NCBI GenBank assembly: GCA_022573285.1
Contig: JACZUF010000033.1
Coordinates: 1-35,497, forward strand
DNA: 35,497 bases
Direction of reading: 5' to 3'
Source of the DNA: Chloroflexota bacterium
GTDB taxonomy: Bacteria; Chloroflexota; Dehalococcoidia; Lucifugimonadales; UBA3495
The position numbers and the translations under genes are program-made. Numbering within the stretch: position 1 is the stretch's first letter; every line of letters starts with the position of its first letter. The notes under the pieces are model-generated. The model was not told the DNA's origin, made no database searches, and saw only the letters and a list, made by a program, of their open reading frames with translations. Of the stretch, positions 16,655 to 22,888 are shown piece by piece.

Positions 16655-17098
16655 TTAGTAGTGGCGCAACTCCACCACGTTGCCGTCCGGGTCGTAGATG
16701 TAGAGTGAGATGCCGTCACCGTGGGAGCCCCAACGCTTTCCCGGCCCCGCTTGAATCTCCACGCCCATGGCCTCGAATTTCGCCTTCAGTTCTTCCATGT
16801 CCGTGGGCTCGATGACCATGCAGAAGTGGTCTTGGTTCTTGGCCCCGTCCTTGCCGATGGGGTCTTGGTCGGTGCCGAAGAAATCGATGATGGTGTCGGC
16901 GTTGATCCGCGCCGAGGGAAAACGGACCTCACCGGCCCGCCACTCCGCCACCCGCTCGGCCTGTAGGCCCAGGACCTGGGTGTAGAACTGGAGCGATTCT
17001 TCCACGTCCTTGTTCCGCAGGACAATGTGGTCCATCTCAGTGATCTTGACCAGCGCCTGGGATTTCACCGAAGTCTGGCTCTGCGTTTCGGTCGACAT
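16655..17098 (-). CDS. VOC family protein (glyoxalase/dioxygenase type)
   Basis: This 147-residue protein begins with a 15-residue Ser/Thr/Gln-rich leader and then the VOC unit: ITEMDHIVLRNKDVEES (ligand His in DHIVL), FYTQVLGLQAERV, a second module around NQDHFCMVIEP (ligand His) and a closing LYIYDPDGNVVELRHY (ligand Glu). All three expected metal ligands are present, so it is probably an active metal enzyme. The ATG at 17098 has GGAGG six bases upstream. It lies 87 bp after the deazaflavin-dependent gene on the same strand and is followed by a probable terminator. The substrate is unknown. Confidence 0.9.
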   Translation of the reverse strand: MSTETQSQTSVKSQALVKITEMDHIVLRNKDVEESLQFYTQVLGLQAERVAEWRAGEVRFPSARINADTIIDFFGTDQDPIGKDGAKNQDHFCMVIEPTDMEELKAKFEAMGVEIQAGPGKRWGSHGDGISLYIYDPDGNVVELRHY

Positions 17099-17185
17099 GG
17101 GTCCCTCCTACGTGCGAATTCCGGATTTCAGGAATTTCGTCAAGTATACATCCTGGACCGGCCGGCGAACATGGGTCCCGGCGGG

Positions 17186-17641
17186 TCAATCTTCATCCTG
17201 GGTGATGATGACGATGGGGAATCGCCGGGTGGTCCGGTCCTGGTAACGCTCATAACCCGCATAGCATTGGACGAATCGAGGCCAGAGTTCCTCGCGCTCT
17301 TCTTCGGTGGCTATCCGCGCTTTTCCATCCCGTTTGATGCGCCCGATCTGCACCTTGACCTTGGGTTCATCCCGGATATTTAGCAGCCAGGCGGGTGCTT
17401 TTGGGTTTCCGCCGACGGAGGCGATCACCGACGGGTTTTCTGGTTTTTCGTGCTGGAGGACATATAACAACGCAACGGTCCTCATCCGCTTGGTCCTGCG
17501 GCCTATGGTGGTAAGAAGAAGGAAGCGGGCGTTGCCTTTCCGGGTTAGAAATCGGCCGTTGAAGACAACATAAAGGAATCTGTGGACCCTACTGAGAATG
17601 GCGGCCGGTCTATATCGATGTCGCAGTCGTTGCGTCAACAT
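17186..17641 (-). CDS. Deazaflavin (F420)-dependent nitroreductase-family protein (Ddn-like)
   Basis: This 151-residue split-beta-barrel protein contains FLLLTTIGRRTKRMRTVALLY followed by SVIASVGGNPKAPAWLLNI, here read in two parts, the core signature of the F420-dependent Ddn family. The N-terminal basic helices (RLRHRYRPAAILSRVHRFLYVVF) match the membrane-proximal segment seen in that family. The usual WY before NL is WL here. Such proteins reduce nitroimidazoles, quinones or enones using F420H2 or bind related flavins. The ATG at 17641 is chosen; an in-frame TTG at 17650 is the alternative. Its presence supports F420 chemistry in this organism and makes F420 a possible cofactor of the neighbouring luciferase-like enzymes. 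Confidence 0.85.
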   Translation of the reverse strand: MLTQRLRHRYRPAAILSRVHRFLYVVFNGRFLTRKGNARFLLLTTIGRRTKRMRTVALLYVLQHEKPENPSVIASVGGNPKAPAWLLNIRDEPKVKVQIGRIKRDGKARIATEEEREELWPRFVQCYAGYERYQDRTTRRFPIVIITQDED

Positions 17642-17854
17642 GGCGCTCAAATCGATGTCGGTTGTTGGATCAGATTCCGGAGCACCGAAGTAATTTCACC
17701 ACGGACCGGGTCCTCTCCACCAGCGTTGGAAGTCTACCATGCCCTCTGCGGCTCCGTGATGTCATCATGTCCCTCGCTTCCACTTCGCGAATTACTTCGG
17801 ACCAAAGTATGAGAGCACGGGAGTAGTTCAAGGCCCACCAGCAACCTAAAACCC

Positions 17855-17990
17855 CGTGGCAGTCATCTGATGGGGAGCGCGCGCCTGGGGACCGTTGAAG
17901 AGGTCTTCACCACCGCCGATTCCATCCTGGGTCGCCATCTGAAGAGATTGCCCGACGGCGAACCGGGCAGCCGGGCCAATTTGGCCGCTT
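17855..17990 (+). pseudogene. Remnant of a cobalamin-independent methionine-synthase-like (COG0620/UROD-fold) protein N-terminus
   Basis: In one frame the segment reads HLMGSARLGTVEEVF and then LGRHLKRLPDGEPGSRAN. This matches the pattern 'HLVGS-P---AE-VF ... L----KRLPDGE-GER--W' seen at the N-terminus of MetE-like barrel proteins that bacterial genomes encode in several copies. The frame loses that resemblance after about 17990, and a stop interrupts an upstream ATG start near 17809. No full-length protein is possible. It looks like a decayed fragment at the island edge. The resemblance is from memory of the family pattern, so the identity is moderate. Confidence 0.45.
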
Positions 17991-18008
17991 TAGCACATCG
18001 GAGGAATT

Positions 18009-18127
18009 TTGATCTGCTTACCGATACTGTTATAATTTTGCGATATCCCGAGGACCACGTGTTTAGGCAAATCAGCTTGATAAGGAAAACCTGAGCTTGA
18101 AGCTTATCGGGTAAGCTGGCATATACT
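18009..18127 (+). promoter_or_regulatory. Candidate promoters of the multicopper oxidase gene
   Basis: TTGATC (18009-18014) and a perfect TATAAT (18031-18036) are separated by 16 bp, a good sigma-70-type pair 152 bp ahead of the GTG start. A second possible pair is TTGAAG (18097-18102) and TATACT (18122-18127), with a longer 19 bp spacer, 60 bp ahead of the start. Between them no copper-regulator operator could be recognised. Confidence 0.4.
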
Positions 18128-18187
18128 CTCCCCAAAACGGACTAGACCCCTGTGAATCGAGAGGGAAAATCCTAACAGAGGTGATCG

Positions 18188-20398
18188 GTGGGTTTTATCA
18201 TCACTGGCCGGATTACTGAATCGGAGTCGGGTACAGGCGTCCCTAATTTGCGGGTTGAAGCCTGGGATAAAGACCTATTTTTTGATGACAAACTTGGAGA
18301 GTGTCATACCAGTCTGGAAGGTCATTTCCAGATTGAATACACGGAGGAGAACTTCCGGGATTTATTTGAGCAAGCCCCTGATATTTTTTTGAGGGTGTTT
18401 GCTTCCAACGATGAAGAACTTCACAGCACGGAGAGAAGCGTCCGTTGTGAGTCCGGCCGGGAGGAGCACTTCAATATCAATATACCGAGAGAGGTATTGG
18501 GAGAAAATTCCCCGAAGGAGAAGGTAATGGCCACCAAGGAATATTGGTTCACCATCGAAAACCATGCGTGGGATATGAACCCAAACAATTTTAATCGAAT
18601 GACCGGTGAGACCATAGCGGATATGGGACATACCCCAGTCACAAAGACGTTGCACTCTCCGATAACCGGAGTGACCCGCACGGTCACGATGTACGATCCG
18701 GTCGAAGATGAGGCACTGATTCTGCGTCGATACACCGAGAATTGGGGCGCGCCGGACGATCGTAGGGTCAATCCCTGGGACATCAACGAGCCAGACCCAA
18801 CTGACAACGGAACAATGGGAACGATCCCTGGGCCGACCATTGAGTGCAACATCGGAGATAACGTGGTTGTTCATTTCAAGAATCTGGACTCCCGTCTCCT
18901 TCCGGCGCTGGAACGAACCCATAGTCTCCATCCCCATGGAATCGTCTTTGCACCTGAACACGATGGAGCGTACCCACTTTCTCCACAAGACTTGGCGCAG
19001 CCCGTTGGAGGTGAATCGGCTTTATGGGCTACGCCTGGCCTCGATGTAGACGGTTTCAAGAAGGGAGACCGTGTTCCGCCCGGCGCTACATTTACATATC
19101 GTTGGGACACTTTTCGTTGGCCGTCAACTGCAGGCGTCTGGATGTTCCATGACCACGCTATATGTGACCACCATAATGTCATTTTGGGCGCCATCGCTTT
19201 TCTTGTGATACATAACCCGGCTGATGGAGACGATGTCCTGGCCTATGACGACTCAGAAAATCAGGAACTTGCACAAGACCTGCCACCGGGTGGCCCCAAC
19301 GGTAGATTGACCAAATGGTGTCTCCTGAAATTCGCGGCACAAGATTTTGTAGTTCGCTCCTATAATTTGCGCGCGTTAAGCCCATCGCTACAGGAAGAAA
19401 TCAAGGGTGATTTTGATCTGGCAGACCCTTCGGAGAGGGGTCGTAGGAGCAGAGCGAGGGCCGCGCCCCAGTTGGCTATCGAACAGGTGTTTGAATTCGA
19501 AAATAACATTGTTGAAATAGAGCCCGCCAGCCTTGCGATCACGGCGTTCCTGAGACGCTGCTATGTACAACCACCTAGACGAGCACTCTACCTGCAGCTA
19601 TATCACGAGATGCATTCGGGACACGGTGGGAATCAAATGGCCATAAATGGAAGGACCTGGTTGGGCAATACTCCGACGCTGATCGGTGGGTTGGACACAA
19701 AGATGCGCTTCGGATTCGTTGCCATGAACAATCTCACCTTCCATACCTTCCACCTGCATGGTCACCGGTGGGTGGTCCCAGGTCCGACCGGCGGCAACGT
19801 TGGTGGAGATGTGCCACCTCCGGGAACAGGTGTCCAGGTCAGCCCACTGAATCAAGGGACCTCTCAGTTCGAGGACACCCGCATATTTGGGCCGGCCAAC
19901 TCATTTAGCTTCACGATCAACGAAGGGAGTTTTATGGGTCCGCCTCTCGGCGGCGGCGCGAAGGGCGAATGGCATATGCACTGTCACGTTCTCGGCCATA
20001 TGATGGGCGGAATGATGGGGTCGCTTCTCATCGTTGAATCGGGAGACACCGCCACAGCTCTTCCTCACGGAATCAGATGCCCCACGGACGAGTTAGGGGC
20101 GGGAGAGGTGATCGACACTGTTGTCGTCGACGGCTTCGCATTTACGCCCCCTTCCATAATTGTGCCTCCAGGCACCGTCGTAACGTTTGATTTTGTCGAG
20201 GCGCAACATACCGTCACAACTGTCTCCACTACCGGTGCTGCTGTCGGGATCGAGATCAATAACGGAGGTGGTCCTACTGACGCTGTCCCCGCTGGCGACC
20301 TAAGAACAGTAACTATCAGTGGCAACCCCGGCGACCAAATCAATTACCAGTGTGGAATTCATGGCGCTGGTATGTCGGGGACAATAATCATTAGCTAA
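18188..20398 (+). CDS. Three-module copper protein: transthyretin-like domain, multicopper oxidase, C-terminal cupredoxin
   Basis: This 736-residue protein starts with a transthyretin/carboxypeptidase-regulatory-like beta domain (residues 1 to about 100; FIITGRI, GVPNLRVEAWDKD, EGHFQIEY). A multicopper oxidase follows (about 115-635) with a full ligand set: HPH (248-250), HDH (321-323), HTFHLH (519-524), and HCH at 598-600 with Cys599, His604 and Met609 for type-1 copper. A last domain (about 650-736) is plastocyanin/azurin-like, with His674, Cys722, His725 and Met729. It is expected to couple one-electron oxidation of a substrate to oxygen reduction, with the extra cupredoxin as possible electron relay. 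The start is GTG with an AGAGGTGAT ribosome site. There is no signal peptide, unusual for this family. Base composition is lower in GC than the flanks. It is followed 158 bp later by a copper radical oxidase. Confidence 0.9.
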   Translation: MGFIITGRITESESGTGVPNLRVEAWDKDLFFDDKLGECHTSLEGHFQIEYTEENFRDLFEQAPDIFLRVFASNDEELHSTERSVRCESGREEHFNINIPREVLGENSPKEKVMATKEYWFTIENHAWDMNPNNFNRMTGETIADMGHTPVTKTLHSPITGVTRTVTMYDPVEDEALILRRYTENWGAPDDRRVNPWDINEPDPTDNGTMGTIPGPTIECNIGDNVVVHFKNLDSRLLPALERTHSLHPHGIVFAPEHDGAYPLSPQDLAQPVGGESALWATPGLDVDGFKKGDRVPPGATFTYRWDTFRWPSTAGVWMFHDHAICDHHNVILGAIAFLVIHNPADGDDVLAYDDSENQELAQDLPPGGPNGRLTKWCLLKFAAQDFVVRSYNLRALSPSLQEEIKGDFDLADPSERGRRSRARAAPQLAIEQVFEFENNIVEIEPASLAITAFLRRCYVQPPRRALYLQLYHEMHSGHGGNQMAINGRTWLGNTPTLIGGLDTKMRFGFVAMNNLTFHTFHLHGHRWVVPGPTGGNVGGDVPPPGTGVQVSPLNQGTSQFEDTRIFGPANSFSFTINEGSFMGPPLGGGAKGEWHMHCHVLGHMMGGMMGSLLIVESGDTATALPHGIRCPTDELGAGEVIDTVVVDGFAFTPPSIIVPPGTVVTFDFVEAQHTVTTVSTTGAAVGIEINNGGGPTDAVPAGDLRTVTISGNPGDQINYQCGIHGAGMSGTIIIS

Positions 20399-20556
20399 GG
20401 CCATTCAATTCAGTCTTCCAATCAGCGGTGATTTAGCCACTACATCAGAAATACCAGAGGGCTGGTTCACTCAAGCCTCACCGAGTGGGCGCTGAAGTGA
20501 TGAATTTTGGGAGCGATGTCCTGACGAGGCCGCTGTTTAGTGCAAGGAGGTAGGGC

Positions 20557-22242
20557 ATGGTTCATTCCTATGGGCGGAATATTGAGCGTGATGGTATCGA
20601 GCCGGAGGTCCAGCGGCGAATTCTGGACCGCTTAAACAAAGCACGTCGTCCGGAGGATATCCCGGAGCTCGATGACCCCAAAGTCCCAAAGGAAATAAGA
20701 CCACGAATTATCGGCAAACTTAGGGAATTGGGTGCGTTCGGTTTCGCAGACTTGCGGCAAGTCGCTGAAATTAGGGGATTTAACAAGGAGATTCTCGATC
20801 ATCTGGTATTTTGCTTCGGGCAGAGTCATTACGGTCAATGGTCAATGCCCTATGACACGCAAATGCCCGATGGGACTCCTTATCATGTGGCACATGCAGC
20901 GGTGCTGCGGACTGGTAGAGTGCTTTTCCTGCCCGAAAGCACCACCAAAACTACCATGCTTTGGGACCCCTCCGATGAAGTGAACCCCCAGTTTGAATTC
21001 ATGATTAACCAGCCGGATGAGTACCTATTTTGTAGCGGCCACGCTTTTCTCTCTGATGGCCGGCTCCTGGTTGCAGGTGGCGGTGGTGGCGGCCCATCCA
21101 ACGTAAACAGGGCGTGGAAGTTCGATCCCGTGCCTAAAACTTGGGAGAAGACGGCTGGAGATATGAGCCATCCGCGCTGGTATCCAACCGTTGTCACATT
21201 GGGGGATGAGCATCACGTTTTGGTGGTCGGAGGCGCGCCTGGCATCGGCGTATCGACTATCGAGTCTTATAGTGAAGCGTTGGACAGCTTTTCGCTTTTA
21301 ACAGGAGCGGATGCTACGCGTTCGTTTCCACAGCTCTATCCCGGGTTACACCTTCTTCCGAGCGGTGAGGTGTTTTACTCGAGGACCGGTTTTGGTTCTG
21401 CGGGTCAGGGGCCTGGCGGCGGCGACCCGGCACCGGGAACGCCCTACCTAAAGTACACCCCTCCAACAACAGGCGAGTGGGTCGAGATCGATAATCTCAT
21501 GGAATACCCGGATCGCGTGCGAGGGATGTCTGTCATCCTACTTGATCCCTGTGATCCAGCAATTCGGGTGATTATAATCGGGGGGACTGGACTTCCGGGT
21601 AGTGAAACGGCAGAAATTATCAATCTTTCAAAAATTTCCCCTACCTGGGAGCATCCAACAATCATACCTGGAGGAGAATCGCGCACAAATGTGAATGCGG
21701 TGCTTCTGCCCGACGGCACGGTCTTCGTTTGTGGAGGAACGAGTAGTACAACTCCTCCATGCGCACTGTACAATCCATCGACGAATGTATGGTCCGAAAT
21801 GGCCAGCGTGAACTATAGGAAACAATATCACTCGGTGGCCGTACTACTCCCGAGTGGCAAGGTGATGGCGACAGGAGGCTCGAACTACGGCGGAGGTTCT
21901 AGCGTAATCGAGATATTTAGTCCTCCTTACCTGTTCAAGGGACCTCGGCCCGAGATCACAACGGTTCCCGGTTTAGTCCACCATGCTCAAAAATTTACCC
22001 TGGAGACGCCACAAGCCGCTGATATTGAAAAGGTCGTGTTAGTGCGTCCAATGGCCGTTACGCACCAGACTGATTCTGAACAGAGGGTGGTTCAGTTGAC
22101 GTTTTTGCGAAACGGGAATTCACTCGACGTTTCGGCGCCGAATGGTCATCATCCTCATGCAGTTCCCCGAGGGTACTACATGCTATTTATCCTCAACACT
22201 GATGGCGTGCCTTCAGAAGGGAAGTTTATTCACCTTCATTAG
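20557..22242 (+). CDS. Galactose/glyoxal-oxidase-like copper radical oxidase (kelch propeller plus DUF1929) with N-terminal helix-hairpin-helix-like region
   Basis: This 561-residue protein has a seven-bladed kelch-type core and a C-terminal early-set (DUF1929) domain ending PHAVPRGYYMLFILNTDGVP. Expected catalytic residues are present: Cys159 (FCSGH) and Tyr209 (RWYPT) for the Cys-Tyr radical cofactor, axial Tyr424 and His425 (QYHSV), and His503 (VTHQTD). This is the pattern of galactose oxidase and glyoxal oxidase, which oxidise primary alcohols or aldehydes and make hydrogen peroxide. Residues 23-84 resemble a ComEA-type helix-hairpin-helix pair (LNKARRPEDIPEL, RIIGKLRELGAFGFADL, then IRGFNKEILDHL), an unusual partner. 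No signal peptide is visible. AGGAGGT precedes the ATG. Composition matches the multicopper oxidase gene and not the rest of the window. Confidence 0.9.
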   Translation: MVHSYGRNIERDGIEPEVQRRILDRLNKARRPEDIPELDDPKVPKEIRPRIIGKLRELGAFGFADLRQVAEIRGFNKEILDHLVFCFGQSHYGQWSMPYDTQMPDGTPYHVAHAAVLRTGRVLFLPESTTKTTMLWDPSDEVNPQFEFMINQPDEYLFCSGHAFLSDGRLLVAGGGGGGPSNVNRAWKFDPVPKTWEKTAGDMSHPRWYPTVVTLGDEHHVLVVGGAPGIGVSTIESYSEALDSFSLLTGADATRSFPQLYPGLHLLPSGEVFYSRTGFGSAGQGPGGGDPAPGTPYLKYTPPTTGEWVEIDNLMEYPDRVRGMSVILLDPCDPAIRVIIIGGTGLPGSETAEIINLSKISPTWEHPTIIPGGESRTNVNAVLLPDGTVFVCGGTSSTTPPCALYNPSTNVWSEMASVNYRKQYHSVAVLLPSGKVMATGGSNYGGGSSVIEIFSPPYLFKGPRPEITTVPGLVHHAQKFTLETPQAADIEKVVLVRPMAVTHQTDSEQRVVQLTFLRNGNSLDVSAPNGHHPHAVPRGYYMLFILNTDGVPSEGKFIHLH

Positions 22243-22442
22243 TGGGAAATGGGAATTCGGATTGTCGATCTCACGTTTTGCCGCTGCCATTTCTACACCG
22301 GACCGGGTGCCGGTACGCTGTCTCGACCCAATGGCGGAAGGTCTCAACGGTCAGACCCATCGATGTCTGAATTGACGAACATCGGTTCTTCGATGGAAGA
22401 GAGAGGGTGGATAATTTGGTTCCTGGGGTGGATAGGGTTTGG

Positions 22443-22532
22443 GTAGTTGGGCGTGTCCAAGGGCAGTTGGCCGTAGTGGGCGCTGGTGGGCTCCAGGATT
22501 ATAGCGGCGATGTCCGGCTCCAACTTGCGTCG
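22443..22532 (-). pseudogene. Remnant of a class-III (glutamate-1-semialdehyde-type) aminotransferase
   Basis: The minus strand reads EPDIAAIILEPTSAHYGQLPL, in pieces, which fits the 'D-AAVI-EPTGA--G--P' motif of glutamate-1-semialdehyde aminotransferase and related class-III aminotransferases. The frame carries neither a complete upstream nor a downstream domain: only about 30 recognisable codons remain. This is a degraded fragment next to the copper island. Identity is from motif pattern only. Confidence 0.45.
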
Positions 22533-22805
22533 GGGATGCCGGGGGAGGGGCGGCCGGAACACGTCCTGTACCTGGCTAGCGAATTTGTTCCACCCACGGG
22601 CTATCTAACCTCTATCCATAACAGGCGCCAACCCGGCCGCCTGGCCCTCGCAGCAGGCAGCGATGAGCGATGGGTCCGGGTCAGAGCGGTTTAGCCGGGA
22701 CAATTTCCAGCCATACGGTTTTCGGCAATCGCCCTACGTGCCAAGTTCCCGTTCAGACAGGTAGGACTCGAGGGCCAGCGTGGGCCACCCCGTTGGGTTA
22801 TAGTG

Positions 22806-22838
22806 TTGGATGGGCCTGCTGCGAACAGGCCCGTCCAA
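22806..22838. other. Strong hairpin upstream of the ABC-F gene
   Basis: Arms TTGGATGGGCCTG and CAGGCCCGTCCAA pair over 13 positions (one G-T type mismatch) around a seven-base loop, 50 bp ahead of the ABC-F start. A TATAGT box lies directly before it. There is no T-run, so it is not a classical terminator. It could shape a leader RNA or be another dispersed palindrome. Confidence 0.5.
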
Positions 22839-22888
22839 TGACTGCCAAAGCCGGTTCGTAGAACGATTCCCGGAGACCCACCTGCCTC

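Larger units (their letters stand above)
17642..18187. other. Gene-poor left flank of the copper-oxidase island
   Basis: No intact gene is visible in this 546 bp. Base composition falls from right of the deazaflavin gene towards 18187. It contains a probable pseudogene fragment at 17855-17990 and promoter-like hexamers at 18009-18036 and 18097-18127 ahead of the multicopper oxidase gene. The remaining sequence (17650-17850) has no recognisable content. Confidence 0.6.
22243..22888. other. Gene-poor right flank of the copper-oxidase island
   Basis: No intact gene is seen in this 646 bp stretch. It contains a probable aminotransferase fragment on the minus strand (22443-22532), a strong hairpin at 22806-22838 and a TATAGT box at about 22799 that could serve the ABC-F gene. 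Short open frames in the rest of the stretch have no recognisable motifs. GC content rises to the genome-like level towards the right end. Confidence 0.6.

Noticed and set aside
18362-18988. 208-codon minus-strand frame opposite the multicopper oxidase
   Set aside because: The plus strand encodes copper-ligand motifs throughout this region; the minus frame has no recognised domain.
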